Part shown: one piece after another, positions 1 to 9,076 of the stretch
Layout: every line of letters starts with the position of its first letter
Position numbering within the stretch: the first letter of the stretch is position 1
DNA from: Pseudomonas sp. Irchel s3f7
Lineage (GTDB): Bacteria; Pseudomonadota; Gammaproteobacteria; Pseudomonadales; Pseudomonadaceae
Length of the DNA: 64,000 nucleotides
NCBI RefSeq assembly: GCF_900187615.1
Contig: NZ_FYDO01000006.1
Coordinates: 124,001-188,000, forward strand
Direction: 5' to 3'
Notes under the pieces: model-generated
Told to the model about the DNA's origin: nothing
Databases searched by the model: none
The model's input: only the letters and a program-made list of their open reading frames with translations
Made by a program: the position numbers and the translations under genes

Positions 1-641
1 TAATAAAGGTAACTGGTGTCGCGAACGCTGAGGTAGATGAACAGGTTGTAGACCAGCATCCCCAGCAACACGCCGTAAATCAGCCCCAGCACGTACAGCC
101 GAACAGGTTGCTCTTCGAGGTAGGTCGTGCTCGACCACAACGTCACCGGCGCCTGGATCGAACCTTCACTCTGCAAGCGCAGGTAAAGGGTTTGCGCCTG
201 TTCAGGCTTGAACGTCAGATCGAACAGATAGTTGTTCTGGCGAATTTCGCGGCTGGCGAACGGCAAGGCGTCGCCGGTCTGCCGGGCCAATTGGTAGTTG
301 CCGTCGGCATCAGGCAAATAGAGATCAAGGTGATCGAGGGGCGGATAGGCCAGTTCCAGCAGCCAGGTGCGCTGTGCCGTCGGGTTGGACGGACGGTAAT
401 GCAGGTCGATTTTCAGCCAGAACACCGAACGTGAATACCCGGCATTGAGCGTGTCTTTATTGTGCGGTTTGAAGTTGCCCGCCGCCGCTTGCGCGCGAAT
501 ATCCGCGATGGACGCCTGACCTGCCGCGTCTTCAAACACTTGCAGGGTTCGGCCCAAGGGAAGGCTCTGGGTGAACTCGTCGAACTCGACGGCGTTTGCC
601 AAAAGGGGCAAACAAAAAAGCAACATCAGCAAATAGCGCAT
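1..641 (-). CDS. ladS: LadS-like hybrid sensor kinase, N-terminal part (runs off the left edge)
   Basis: The reading frame starts with ATG at 641 and stays open to the window edge, giving 213 residues. Residues 1-17 form a signal peptide ending in LLANA. Residues about 25-165 look like the periplasmic 7TMR-DISMED2 sensory domain, and the first membrane helix of the 7TMR-DISM module (LYVLGLIYGVLLGM) begins near residue 182. In P. aeruginosa ladS lies divergent from thiD, as here, and the full protein continues into histidine-kinase and receiver domains that feed the GacS/GacA-Rsm switch between biofilm and acute lifestyles. Those domains are outside the window. Another 7TMR-DISM protein, such as a diguanylate cyclase, cannot be excluded from this part alone; the thiD neighbour makes LadS most likely. 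Confidence 0.82.
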   Translation of the reverse strand, partial: MRYLLMLLFCLPLLANAVEFDEFTQSLPLGRTLQVFEDAAGQASIADIRAQAAAGNFKPHNKDTLNAGYSRSVFWLKIDLHYRPSNPTAQRTWLLELAYPPLDHLDLYLPDADGNYQLARQTGDALPFASREIRQNNYLFDLTFKPEQAQTLYLRLQSEGSIQAPVTLWSSTTYLEEQPVRLYVLGLIYGVLLGMLVYNLFIYLSVRDTSYLY

Positions 642-1015
642 TTAAGCCCCAGCGTGGCCTGTCCGGTCCTGTCAGGAAGCCCCCCCATTCCTTTTGAGCA
701 GACGTAAAACCGGTATCACCTGTTATTGGTTTGGATCCACTCTAGCATAGCCGTTGGTGGCCTTTAAACACCATTGAAATATTTAAAGAAAAGGCTCTAG
801 AACGGGCTTTACAGCAGTGCCAGCAGTGACACGACGACCTCTGTGGCGATGGAGCTTGCTCTCGCTCGGCGGCGAAGCAGTCGTAGAGGCCGGTTACGCG
901 GTATGGCTTTAAAAAGAACAGGGGCCACTTCCCTGCCCAACGGGAGCAAGCTCCCTCGCCACAATGGGATGTCGCTGCACCCGAAAAAGAATGTTTGGTG
1001 GTAAGCTCGCGCACC
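642..1015. other. Divergent intergenic region ladS/thiD
   Basis: This 374-bp gap must hold the promoters of ladS (leftward) and thiD (rightward). It contains one two-armed REP element (842-963, listed separately). I see no thiamine-pyrophosphate riboswitch core and no convincing open reading frame. Short ORFs here on both strands run through the repeat and look like shadows. Confidence 0.6.
842..963. repeat. REP doublet, family A (TGTGGCGA ends)
   Basis: Two inverted arms, TGTGGCGATGGAGCTTGC at the left and its near complement ending TCGCCACA at the right, flank about 75 bp of less conserved DNA. The same arms recur at 4585, 38186 and 42694. The structure fits the REPIN or REP-doublet elements of fluorescens-group pseudomonads. 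Confidence 0.8.
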
Positions 1016-1813
1016 ATGAATATCTACAGCTCTCGCCCCGTTGTCCTCTGTCTCTCCGGCCACGACCCAAGTGGTGGCGCCGGCTTGCAGGCAGATATCG
1101 AAGCCCTGCTCGCTCAGGGTTGCCATGCGGCTCCGGCCGTCACCGCCCTGACCGTGCAAGACACCGTCAATGTCACTGACTTCCGCGTCCTCGACCGTGA
1201 GTGGGTACTGGCCCAGGCCAATGCCGTACTCAACGACTCCGAAGTCGCCGCCGTCAAACTGGGCATGCTCGGTTCGCTGGAGATGGTCGACACTGTCGTC
1301 GAACTGCTTTCAGCGCACCCGCATCTGCCGGTGGTCTGCGACCCGGTGCTGCGCGCCGGTGGCGGCGGGCGCCTGGGCAAGGACGAAGTCGGCTACGCCA
1401 TGCGCGAACGCCTGCTGCCCCTGTCGATCATTGCGACGCCTAACCTTCCTGAAGCCCGCATCCTCGCCGAGCTGCCCGAAGGCACCGCGGACGAGTGCGC
1501 TGAAAAACTCCTGCCGTTCGTCAAACACCTGCTGATCACCGGCGGTCATGGCGATGAAACCGAAATCCACAATCGCCTGTACAGCCGCGATGGCCTACGC
1601 GAAACCTTTACCTGCCAGCGTCTGCCCGGCAGCTATCACGGTTCCGGTTGCACCCTGGCCAGCGCACTGGCCGGTCGTCTGGCGCAAGGCGAAAACCTCG
1701 CCAGTGCCGTACAGACCGCGCTTAACTACACGTGGCGCACCCTGCGTGACGCCGAGCAGTTGGGCAAAGGCCAGTTCGTGCCGCGTCGCTTGCCACTGGA
1801 TTTCTGTTCGTAA
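1016..1813 (+). CDS. thiD: Hydroxymethylpyrimidine/phosphomethylpyrimidine kinase ThiD
   Basis: This 265-residue protein phosphorylates hydroxymethylpyrimidine twice to give HMP-pyrophosphate, the pyrimidine half of thiamine. The ribokinase-fold substrate motif GHDPSGGAG is at residues 15-23 and the anion-hole/catalytic motif GSGCT is at 209-213. An in-frame upstream start at 995 would add seven residues; 1016 is preferred because the conserved family sequence begins with MNxY. thiE follows after 30 bp, so the two probably share a transcript and make the substrates for one condensation step. No TPP riboswitch is visible upstream. Length and motifs are normal for the family. Confidence 0.95.
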   Translation: MNIYSSRPVVLCLSGHDPSGGAGLQADIEALLAQGCHAAPAVTALTVQDTVNVTDFRVLDREWVLAQANAVLNDSEVAAVKLGMLGSLEMVDTVVELLSAHPHLPVVCDPVLRAGGGGRLGKDEVGYAMRERLLPLSIIATPNLPEARILAELPEGTADECAEKLLPFVKHLLITGGHGDETEIHNRLYSRDGLRETFTCQRLPGSYHGSGCTLASALAGRLAQGENLASAVQTALNYTWRTLRDAEQLGKGQFVPRRLPLDFCS

Positions 1814-1843
1814 CTTCTATTTGTATGCGGTGAGGCTTGTCCG

Positions 1844-2467
1844 ATGAAACTACGTGGCCTGTACGCCATTACCGACAGCAATCTGCTGGACGGTAAGTTG
1901 CTCAAGTACGTGGAGGCGGCGCTGGAAGGCGGCGTCACCTTGCTGCAATACCGCGACAAGAGCAGCGACGAGGCCCGCCGTCTGCGTGAGGCCGAAGCAT
2001 TGCGCGAGCTGTGCGAACGGTACAAGACGCAGTTGATCATCAACGACGACGCCGAGTTGGCGGCGCGCCTGAACGTGGGCGTGCACCTGGGCCAGACCGA
2101 CGGCCCGCTGACCCCGGCCCGGGCATTGCTCGGCTCCAGGGCCATCATTGGCTCGACCTGCCACGCGCAACTTGAACTGGCCGAACAAGCTGCCAAGGAA
2201 GGCGCCAGCTATGTCGCCTTCGGCCGCTTCTTCAATTCGAACACCAAGCCCGGTGCACCGACCTGCAGCCTCGACCTGCTCGACCAGGCCCGCAAGCAGC
2301 TGCACCTGCCGATCTGCGCGATCGGCGGCATCACCCTGGATAACGCCGCCCCACTGGTGGCCCATGGCGTCGATCTGCTGGCGGTGGTGCATGGCCTGTT
2401 CGGCGCCGAGAGCACGGCTGAAGTGACCCGCCGCGCCCGCGCCTTCAACGAATTGTTTTCTATTTAA
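1844..2467 (+). CDS. thiE: Thiamine-phosphate synthase ThiE
   Basis: This 207-residue TIM-barrel enzyme joins HMP-pyrophosphate (from ThiD just upstream) to hydroxyethylthiazole phosphate to make thiamine phosphate. The QYRDK pyrophosphate-binding motif is at residues 35-39, followed by the NDD and HLGQTDG motifs and the C-terminal AIGGI phosphate-binding loop. hemL begins 28 bp downstream. The co-location thiD-thiE-hemL is conserved in pseudomonads and probably reflects a shared transcript more than a shared pathway. Nothing unusual in length or sequence. Confidence 0.95.
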   Translation: MKLRGLYAITDSNLLDGKLLKYVEAALEGGVTLLQYRDKSSDEARRLREAEALRELCERYKTQLIINDDAELAARLNVGVHLGQTDGPLTPARALLGSRAIIGSTCHAQLELAEQAAKEGASYVAFGRFFNSNTKPGAPTCSLDLLDQARKQLHLPICAIGGITLDNAAPLVAHGVDLLAVVHGLFGAESTAEVTRRARAFNELFSI

Positions 2468-2495
2468 GCTTTAAATCTGATTTGAGAGCCCGATC

Positions 2496-3779
2496 ATGTC
2501 TCGTTCCGAAACCCTGTTTGCCAATGCCCAGAAACACATTCCCGGTGGCGTGAACTCGCCGGTTCGCGCGTTCAAGAGCGTCGGCGGCACGCCGCTGTTC
2601 TTCAAGCACGCCGAAGGCGCCTACGTCACCGACGAAGACGACAAGCGCTATGTGGATTACGTCGGTTCATGGGGCCCGATGATCCTCGGCCACAGCCATC
2701 CGGACGTGCTGGACGCGGTGCGCAAACAACTGGAACACGGCCTGTCCTACGGCGCCCCGACCGAGATGGAAACCCAGATGGCCGATCTGGTTTGCTCCCT
2801 CGTGCCGTCGATGGAAATGGTGCGCATGGTCAGCTCCGGCACCGAAGCGACCATGAGTGCCATTCGCCTGGCCCGTGGTTTCACCGGTCGCGACAGCATC
2901 ATCAAGTTTGAAGGCTGCTACCACGGTCATTCCGACAGCCTGCTGGTCAAGGCCGGTTCCGGCGCCCTGACCCAAGGCGTGCCGAGCTCTGCCGGTGTGC
3001 CGGCGGCGTTTGCCAAACACACCCTGACCCTGCCGTTCAACGACATCGATGCCGTTGAAGCCATGCTCGCCGAAGTGGGCCAGGAAGTAGCCTGCATCAT
3101 TGTCGAGCCCGTGGCCGGCAATATGAACTGCGTACCACCTGCACCGGGCTTCCTCGAAGGCCTGCGGACCCTGTGCGACAAGCACGGTGTGGTATTGATT
3201 TTCGACGAAGTGATGACCGGTTTCCGTGTTGCCCTCGGCGGTGCTCAGGCTCACTACGGCGTAACGCCGGACCTGACCACCTTCGGCAAGATCATCGGTG
3301 GCGGCATGCCGGTCGGCTGCTTCGGTGGCAAGCGCGAAATCATGCAGCGTATCGCCCCGCTGGGCCCGGTCTACCAGGCCGGTACGTTGTCGGGTAACCC
3401 GCTGGCGATGGCCGCCGGCCTCACCACCCTGCGCCTGATCAGCCGCCCGGGCTTCCACGCCGAGCTGACCGACTACACCACCCGCCTGCTCGACGGCCTG
3501 CAACAGCGTGCCGATGCGGCCGGCATTCCGTTCGTGACGACCCAGGCCGGCGGCATGTTCGGTCTGTATTTCAGCGGCGCTGACGATATCGTCACCTTCG
3601 AAGACGTGATGGCCAGCGACGCCGCTCTGTTCGGGCGCTTCTTCCACCTGATGCTGGAAGGTGGCGTGTACCTGGCACCGAGCGCATTCGAAGCCGGTTT
3701 CACCTCGATCGCCCATGGCGAAGCCGAATTGAAACTGACCCTGGATGCCGCCGAACGCGCGTTTGCTGCACTGAAGTAA
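2496..3779 (+). CDS. hemL: Glutamate-1-semialdehyde 2,1-aminomutase HemL
   Basis: HemL converts glutamate-1-semialdehyde to 5-aminolevulinate, the committed precursor of haem, sirohaem and cobalamin in the C5 pathway. The 427-residue protein is a fold-type I PLP enzyme; the Schiff-base lysine in FGKIIGGG is K265, the same number as in characterised homologues. The N-terminal motif [13 protein letters not shown] is typical of GSAM. The gene closes the thiD-thiE-hemL run and is followed by a strong hairpin at 3790-3815, which probably ends the transcript. Confidence 0.97.
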   Translation: MSRSETLFANAQKHIPGGVNSPVRAFKSVGGTPLFFKHAEGAYVTDEDDKRYVDYVGSWGPMILGHSHPDVLDAVRKQLEHGLSYGAPTEMETQMADLVCSLVPSMEMVRMVSSGTEATMSAIRLARGFTGRDSIIKFEGCYHGHSDSLLVKAGSGALTQGVPSSAGVPAAFAKHTLTLPFNDIDAVEAMLAEVGQEVACIIVEPVAGNMNCVPPAPGFLEGLRTLCDKHGVVLIFDEVMTGFRVALGGAQAHYGVTPDLTTFGKIIGGGMPVGCFGGKREIMQRIAPLGPVYQAGTLSGNPLAMAAGLTTLRLISRPGFHAELTDYTTRLLDGLQQRADAAGIPFVTTQAGGMFGLYFSGADDIVTFEDVMASDAALFGRFFHLMLEGGVYLAPSAFEAGFTSIAHGEAELKLTLDAAERAFAALK

Positions 3780-3789
3780 GGCTGAATCA

Positions 3790-3815
3790 CTGACGCTGGT
3801 CATTACCAGCGTCAG
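3790..3815 (+). terminator. Hairpin terminator after hemL
   Basis: A perfect 11-bp stem (CTGACGCTGGT against ACCAGCGTCAG) with a CATT loop begins 11 bases after the hemL stop. The T-tract is poor (CTTTC), so termination may be only moderately efficient. Confidence 0.65.
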
Positions 3816-3915
3816 CTTTCACCGACATTCCTGCACTTTGTCCTGCTCATCTGCTAATAATCTGCCGCAAAGCGGGTGAAATAATTCCCGCGTAGCAGAA
3901 AAACGAGTAAAGACT

Positions 3916-3945
3916 TTGTAAGGTTGGTCCTGCTTATTTCATAAT
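3916..3945 (+). promoter_or_regulatory. Probable sigma-70 promoter of the Sel1-repeat gene
   Basis: TTGTAA (3916-3921) and CATAAT (3940-3945) are spaced by 18 bp, 59 bases before the chosen start at 4004. The transcript leader would then contain a small GC-rich hairpin (GCGCG at 3946-3950 against CGCGC at 3974-3978, with an inner GGATCCC/GGGTCC stem). Confidence 0.45.
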
Positions 3946-4003
3946 GCGCGCTTATTGGATCCCTCGATGGGTCCGCGCGCCCTTCAGAGGTAAGTCGATT
4001 CCC

Positions 4004-4558
4004 ATGAACCGCACCGGCCGCGCCCTTTCACTGGGCTGCCTGTTGCTCCTTCAGCCCCTGCTCGCGCTCGCACAAGCAGGCGGCAACTCGTTGTTAATCC
4101 CAGCGATGGGTCGCTGCACCCTCAATACTCAGCCGCAAGACCTGGCACAGGCCCTCGCCGCCTGCCAGAAAGCGTCGGAAGATGGGGATGCCCAAGCGCA
4201 ATACGAGTTGGGTGAGTTCTACTACGATGGCAAAAACACGCCACGCGACCTCGATCAAGCCCTGAGCTATTTCGAAAAAGCCTCGCTGCAAGGCCATGCC
4301 CAGGCGCAATTCAAACTCGGCAGCATGTTCTTCCATGGCGAAGGCGTACCGGCCAATAACATCCAGGCGTACATCCTGCTGAAAATGGCGGCCGTCAATG
4401 GCGCCGAAGAAGCATTGGATACTGCCGACGAAGTCACTGAAAAGATGCCCCGCGAAGAACTCGAAGTCGCCACCCAGGTGCTCGGGCAAATATTCCGTAA
4501 ATATTTGATGGAATTGCAGAGCGCTGACGGGCGCTCGCCGTTTTCGCCACTGCCCTGA
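4004..4558 (+). CDS. Secreted Sel1/TPR-repeat protein
   Basis: The 184-residue product starts with a clear Sec signal peptide (cleavage expected after LLALA, about residue 23), so it acts in the periplasm or beyond. Residues about 55-130 hold two Sel1-like repeats, recognisable by AQAQYELGEFYYDG and AQAQFKLGSMFFHGEG, which form paired helices and usually mediate protein-protein contacts. A longer in-frame start at 3944 is rejected because it would place 20 charged residues before the signal peptide. A homologue sits at the same place in P. aeruginosa, next to the DUF1820 gene. No enzymatic motif is visible and the partner is unknown. Confidence 0.85.
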   Translation: MNRTGRALSLGCLLLLQPLLALAQAGGNSLLIPAMGRCTLNTQPQDLAQALAACQKASEDGDAQAQYELGEFYYDGKNTPRDLDQALSYFEKASLQGHAQAQFKLGSMFFHGEGVPANNIQAYILLKMAAVNGAEEALDTADEVTEKMPREELEVATQVLGQIFRKYLMELQSADGRSPFSPLP

Positions 4559-4584
4559 GCACTGCTGACTGCGAGGTGGCTTGT

Positions 4585-4715
4585 TGTGGCGAGGGAGCTT
4601 GCTCCCGATCGGCTGCGAAGCAGTCGTAAATTCAGCAATGCGGTTTATCTGAAAAAAGCGGTGACAGGTTTCAGGGCCGCTACGCAGCCCAACGGGAGCA
4701 AGCCCCCTCGCCACA
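4585..4715. repeat. REP doublet, family A
   Basis: Arms TGTGGCGAGGGAGCTTGCTC (left) and a complementary arm ending CCCTCGCCACA (right) enclose about 85 bp. The element separates the convergent Sel1-repeat gene and DUF1820 gene and could fold into a hairpin in either transcript. Confidence 0.85.
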
Positions 4716-4744
4716 ACAAGCGCCTTCAGCCATCAGGCAATGCC

Positions 4745-5074
4745 TTACTTCTCAGGCATCGGCATCGGAAACGGCATTACGTTGCCGACCGCACCGCGCG
4801 CTTCGCTGATTTTCGGTGTGCCCATGCGCTCGACTTCGTCGATGCGCACGATCGAATGCATCGGCACAAAACTGCGCACCACGCCTTCGAACTGAGCCTT
4901 GAGCTTTTCTTCGCTCGGGTCGACGACCACTTGCGTGCGCTCGCCAAAGACGAACTCTTCCACTTCCAGAAAGCCCCACAGATCACTTTGATAGATCTGC
5001 TTGGCGTACATTTCGAACACCTGGCCCTGGTTGAGGAAAATCACCTTGTAGATTGGGGCTTCACGTTTGGTCAT
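4745..5074 (-). CDS. DUF1820 family protein
   Basis: A 109-residue soluble protein with no signal peptide or membrane segment. It matches the small, proteobacterial DUF1820 family by its opening MTKREAPIYKVIFLNQGQ and the conserved LWGFLEVEEFVFG segment (about residues 31-43); the function of that family is not established to my knowledge. A start at 5194 would add 40 residues overlapping the miaB promoter region and is rejected. The gene is divergent from miaB, a conserved pairing in pseudomonads, and convergent with the Sel1-repeat gene. Confidence 0.85.
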   Translation of the reverse strand: MTKREAPIYKVIFLNQGQVFEMYAKQIYQSDLWGFLEVEEFVFGERTQVVVDPSEEKLKAQFEGVVRSFVPMHSIVRIDEVERMGTPKISEARGAVGNVMPFPMPMPEK

Positions 5075-5210
5075 GGGCGGCGGGCAACACATCGGGGGAT
5101 AAAAATGAGGGCGCGAACTATAGCATAGCCATTGGACGCGCAGCGGTAGGAACCTGGGGACATGTTCCCTATAATGCGCGGTTCTTTGAATCACGTGATG
5201 ACTCTATTCC

Positions 5211-6539
5211 ATGGCCAAGAAGCTTTACATCGAAACCCACGGTTGCCAGATGAACGAGTACGACAGCTCGCGCATGGTCGATCTGCTGGGCGAACATCAG
5301 GCCCTGGAAGTCACCGCCCGCGCTGAAGACGCCGACGTGATCCTGCTCAACACCTGCTCGATCCGCGAGCGCGCACAAGATCGCGTGTATTCCCAGCTCG
5401 GTCGCTGGCGTGAGCTGAAACTGGCCAACCCGGACATGGTGATCGCCGTCGGCGGTTGCGTGGCCAGTCAGGAAGGCGCCGCCATCCGCGATCGCGCCCC
5501 CTATGTGGACGTGGTTTTCGGTCCGCAGACCCTGCATCGGTTGCCGGAAATGATCGACGCCGCGCGCATCACCAAGCTGCCGCAAGTGGACGTCTCGTTC
5601 CCGGAAATCGAAAAATTCGACCATTTGCCCGAGCCACGTATCGACGGTCCGAGTGCGTACGTGTCGGTGATGGAAGGCTGCAGCAAGTACTGCACCTTCT
5701 GTGTAGTGCCCTACACCCGTGGCGAAGAAGTCAGCCGGCCGTTCGACGACGTACTTGCCGAGATCATTCACCTGGCCGAAAACGGCGTGCGCGAAGTGAC
5801 GCTGCTGGGGCAAAACGTCAACGGCTATCGCGGGACCACTCATGACGGGCGCCTGGCCGACCTGGCCGAGCTGATCCGCGTGGTTGCCGCCGTCGATGGC
5901 ATCGACCGCATCCGCTACACCACTTCGCACCCGCTGGAATTCTCCGACAGCCTGATCCAGGCCCACGCGGACGTGCCGGAACTGGTCAAACACCTGCATT
6001 TGCCGGTGCAATCGGGCTCGGACCGCATCCTCGCCGCGATGAAACGTAACCACACGGCGCTGGAGTACAAATCCAAACTGCGCAAGCTGCGGGCTGCCGT
6101 GCCGGGCATCTGCATCAGTTCGGACTTCATCGTCGGCTTCCCGGGCGAGACCGAGAAAGATTTCGAACAAACCATGAAGCTGATTCAGGACGTCGGTTTC
6201 GACTTTTCCTACTCGTTCGTCTACAGCCAGCGTCCGGGCACACCCGCTGCTGACCTCGCCGACGAGACGCCGGAAGAGCTGAAAAAAGAACGCCTCAACG
6301 CACTGCAACATCGCTTGAACCAGCAAGGTTTCGAGATCAGCCGACAAATGGTGGGCTCGATCCAGCGTATTTTGGTCACCGACTATTCGAAAAAGGACCC
6401 CGGCGAGTTGCAAGGCCGGACCGAGAATAACCGTATCGTCAACTTCCGCTGCGATAATCCAACCTTGATCGGCCAGTTCGCCGATGTGCATATCGATGCC
6501 GCGCAGCCGCACTCGTTGCGGGGCTCTTTGATCCAGTAA
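5211..6539 (+). CDS. miaB: tRNA-2-methylthio-N6-dimethylallyladenosine synthase MiaB
   Basis: MiaB adds the 2-methylthio group to i6A37 in tRNAs reading UNN codons. The 442-residue protein shows the N-terminal methylthiotransferase domain with its [4Fe-4S] cysteines C12, C49 and C83, the radical-SAM motif CSKYCTFC (C157, C161, C164), and a C-terminal TRAM domain from about residue 378. A -10-like TATAAT lies at 5170-5175, 36 bases before the start; I see no convincing -35 box. The gene leads towards ybeZ-ybeY-corC-lnt, separated from them by a REP element. Confidence 0.97.
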   Translation: MAKKLYIETHGCQMNEYDSSRMVDLLGEHQALEVTARAEDADVILLNTCSIRERAQDRVYSQLGRWRELKLANPDMVIAVGGCVASQEGAAIRDRAPYVDVVFGPQTLHRLPEMIDAARITKLPQVDVSFPEIEKFDHLPEPRIDGPSAYVSVMEGCSKYCTFCVVPYTRGEEVSRPFDDVLAEIIHLAENGVREVTLLGQNVNGYRGTTHDGRLADLAELIRVVAAVDGIDRIRYTTSHPLEFSDSLIQAHADVPELVKHLHLPVQSGSDRILAAMKRNHTALEYKSKLRKLRAAVPGICISSDFIVGFPGETEKDFEQTMKLIQDVGFDFSYSFVYSQRPGTPAADLADETPEELKKERLNALQHRLNQQGFEISRQMVGSIQRILVTDYSKKDPGELQGRTENNRIVNFRCDNPTLIGQFADVHIDAAQPHSLRGSLIQ

Positions 6540-6542
6540 CCC

Positions 6543-6630
6543 TGTAGGAGCCGGCTTGCTGGCGATGAACGATAACCCAGTGTATCTGATACACCGCGGG
6601 GCCCCCATCGCCAGCAAGCCGGCTCCTACA
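6543..6630. repeat. REP doublet, family C (GTAGGAGCCGGCTTGC)
   Basis: Left arm TGTAGGAGCCGGCTTGCTGG and right arm CCAGCAAGCCGGCTCCTACA are exact complements over at least 20 bases and enclose about 45 bp. Relatives are at 40657, 44656 and 46276. It lies directly after miaB. Confidence 0.88.
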
Positions 6631-6728
6631 GTGCAGTGTGCGATGCTTAATTATTTAAGCTTTCGCACCCAGCCCACTGGCGCTATCCTTCATTCATCAC
6701 TATTGCCCCAGGGCGGCTAAATACGACC

Positions 6729-7736
6729 TTGAACGCACCCATCGAACCACATCGTTTCATCCTCGAGCCCTTTGAAGCTCGCCGCTTCGCCAATCTGTGC
6801 GGGCAATTCGACGAGCACCTGCGCTTGATCGAACAGCGCCTGACCATCGAGATCCGCAACCGCGGAAACCAATTCGAACTGATCGGCGAGCCCAAACACA
6901 CCACCTCCGCGGAAAACCTCCTGCGCCGCCTGTATCGGGAAACCAAGGGTACCGAGCTGTCGCCGGACATGGTTCACCTGTTCCTGCAGGAATCTGCCGT
7001 CGAAGCGCTGGACAACCACTCGCCCGCCGAAGCCTCCGTTGCCCTGCGCACCAAAAAAGGCATGATTCGCCCCCGCGGCTTGAATCAAGTGCGGTACGTG
7101 AAGGAAATCCTCGGTAACGATATCAATTTCGGCATCGGCCCGGCCGGTACCGGCAAGACCTACCTGGCGGTTGCCTGCGCGGTGGATGCGCTGGAACGCG
7201 AGCAGATTCGCCGCATCCTGCTGGTGCGTCCGGCGGTCGAAGCGGGTGAAAAACTCGGCTTCCTGCCCGGCGACCTGTCGCAAAAAATCGACCCGTACCT
7301 GCGCCCGCTCTATGACGCGCTTTACGAAATGCTGGGCTTCGAATACGTCGCCAAGCTGATCGAACGCCAAGTCATCGAAGTCGCGCCACTGGCCTACATG
7401 CGTGGCCGTACATTGAACAACAGCTTCATTATTCTCGACGAAAGCCAGAACACCACGGTCGAACAAATGAAGATGTTCCTGACCCGGATCGGTTTCGGCT
7501 CTACCGCGGTCATCACCGGCGACATCACCCAGGTCGACCTGCCGCGCGGCACCAAGTCCGGCCTGCACCATGTGATCGAAGTGCTCAAGGATGTACCGGG
7601 TATCACCTTTACCCACTTCCAGCCCAAGGACGTCGTGCGCCATCCGCTGGTACAGCGCATTGTCGAAGCCTATGAGCGCTTCGAAACCAAAGCGGCCGAT
7701 GATGCAGCCGCCAAGGATAGCCGCCGCGATGCTTGA
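6729..7736 (+). CDS. ybeZ: PhoH-like ATPase YbeZ
   Basis: A 335-residue P-loop ATPase of the PhoH family, thought to work with the endoribonuclease YbeY in ribosome and RNA maturation. Walker A is GPAGTGKT at residues 137-144 and Walker B is IILDES at about 235-240; the N-terminal 120 residues form the usual YbeZ-specific region. Translation appears to start at a TTG codon, because the conserved N-terminus [10 protein letters not shown] begins there and no ATG fits. The stop codon overlaps the ybeY start, so the two are probably translationally coupled. Confidence 0.93.
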   Translation: MNAPIEPHRFILEPFEARRFANLCGQFDEHLRLIEQRLTIEIRNRGNQFELIGEPKHTTSAENLLRRLYRETKGTELSPDMVHLFLQESAVEALDNHSPAEASVALRTKKGMIRPRGLNQVRYVKEILGNDINFGIGPAGTGKTYLAVACAVDALEREQIRRILLVRPAVEAGEKLGFLPGDLSQKIDPYLRPLYDALYEMLGFEYVAKLIERQVIEVAPLAYMRGRTLNNSFIILDESQNTTVEQMKMFLTRIGFGSTAVITGDITQVDLPRGTKSGLHHVIEVLKDVPGITFTHFQPKDVVRHPLVQRIVEAYERFETKAADDAAAKDSRRDA

Positions 7737-8223
7737 GCTTGACCTGCAAATCGCCACCGAAGCGTCCGCCCCCAGCGAGGCCAAGTTCCGTCAATGGTGC
7801 GAACTGGCCCTGCGCCAGCGCACCGCCGACTCGGAAATGACCATTCGTCTGGTCGACGAGGCCGAAGGTCGCGAGCTGAACCACACCTGGCGGCAAAAAG
7901 ACTACGCCACTAACGTCTTGTCGTTCCCGGCCGATGTGCCGGACGAGTTTCTCGACATCCCGCTGCTAGGCGACCTGGTGATCTGCGTCGCCGTGGTTGA
8001 ACGCGAAGCGGCCGAGCAAGGCAAGACACTCAAGGCCCACTGGGCGCATCTGGTGATTCACGGCTGCTTGCATCTGCTTGGTTACGACCATATAGAGGAT
8101 GAGGAAGCCGAAGAAATGGAAGCACTGGAACGAACGTTGCTTGCAGAACTGGGCTTTCCCGATCCGTACGCGGACGACGAAACCGACGCATTCCCTACCG
8201 AAACAACAAAGGATTCAGAGTAA
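7729..8223 (+). CDS. ybeY: rRNA maturation endoribonuclease YbeY
   Basis: YbeY is a zinc metalloprotein needed for 16S rRNA 3'-end maturation and 70S quality control. The 164-residue product carries the family signature [11 protein letters not shown] at residues 111-121, supplying the zinc ligands H111, H115 and H121. The start at 7729 overlaps the ybeZ stop by 8 bases; an upstream in-frame start at 7591 lies wholly within ybeZ and is rejected. corC follows after 5 bases, giving the conserved ybeZ-ybeY-corC-lnt operon. Confidence 0.95.
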   Translation: MLELDLQIATEASAPSEAKFRQWCELALRQRTADSEMTIRLVDEAEGRELNHTWRQKDYATNVLSFPADVPDEFLDIPLLGDLVICVAVVEREAAEQGKTLKAHWAHLVIHGCLHLLGYDHIEDEEAEEMEALERTLLAELGFPDPYADDETDAFPTETTKDSE

Positions 8224-8228
8224 TCGCT

Positions 8229-9068
8229 ATGAGCGAAGATCGATCGAGCAACGGGCAGAAGTCATGGTTGGGTAAGCTCACCCAGGCTTTTGCCCACGAG
8301 CCGAAAAACCGCCAGGAGCTGCTTGAGCTGCTGCGCGATGCACACCAGAACAAGTTGCTGGACAGCGAAGCGCTGGCCATCGTCGAAGGCGCCATTCAGG
8401 TGGCCGACCTGCAAGTCCGGGACATCATGGTCCCGCGCTCGCAGATGGTCAGCATCAAGGCGACCCAGACACCTCGCGAGTTCCTGCCCGCCGTGGTCGA
8501 CTCGGCCCACTCCCGCTACCCGGTCATCGGCGAAAGCCACGATGACGTGATGGGCGTGTTGCTGGCCAAGGACTTGCTGCCGTTGATCCTCAAGGAGAAC
8601 GGCGACAGCTTCAACATCAAGGATCTGCTGCGCCCCGCCACGTTCGTGCCGGAGTCCAAGCGCCTGAACGTGTTGCTGCGTGAGTTCCGCGCCAATCACA
8701 ACCACATGGCCATCGTCATCGACGAATACGGTGGCGTGGCTGGCCTGGTAACGATTGAAGACGTGCTGGAACAGATCGTCGGCGACATCGAAGATGAACA
8801 CGACGTCGAAGAAGACAGCTACATCAAGCCGCTGCCCAGCGGTGACTTCCTGATCAAGGCCTTGACGCCGATCGAGAACTTCAACGAGTTCTTCGACAGC
8901 GAATTCTCCGACGACGAATTCGACACCGTCGGCGGCCTGGTGATGAGCGCGTTCGGGCACTTGCCCAAGCGCAACGAAATCACCGAGATCGGCCCCTACC
9001 GCTTCCGCATCCTGAACGCCGACAGTCGTCGGATTCACTTGCTTCGCCTGACGCCCATTGCTCGCTAA
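8229..9068 (+). CDS. corC: CBS-domain protein CorC/YbeX
   Basis: A 279-residue cytosolic protein with two CBS domains (about residues 65-185) and a C-terminal CorC/HlyC transporter-associated domain (about 200-277). CorC was named for a role in magnesium and cobalt efflux; in Enterobacteria YbeX is also linked to ribosome metabolism, which suits its place between ybeY and lnt. It has no membrane segment, so it is not a transporter by itself, unlike the longer CorB/CNNM proteins. The spacing to both neighbours is under 10 bases. Confidence 0.92.
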   Translation: MSEDRSSNGQKSWLGKLTQAFAHEPKNRQELLELLRDAHQNKLLDSEALAIVEGAIQVADLQVRDIMVPRSQMVSIKATQTPREFLPAVVDSAHSRYPVIGESHDDVMGVLLAKDLLPLILKENGDSFNIKDLLRPATFVPESKRLNVLLREFRANHNHMAIVIDEYGGVAGLVTIEDVLEQIVGDIEDEHDVEEDSYIKPLPSGDFLIKALTPIENFNEFFDSEFSDDEFDTVGGLVMSAFGHLPKRNEITEIGPYRFRILNADSRRIHLLRLTPIAR

Positions 9069-9076
9069 GGATTGAA

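Noticed and set aside
642..1015. A TPP riboswitch before thiD
   Set aside because: The conserved CUGAGA and pyrophosphate-sensor elements are not found; the structured sequence there is a REP element.
5169..6617. A 482-codon minus-strand frame over miaB
   Set aside because: Shadow of miaB; runs into the REP element and has no protein-like motifs.
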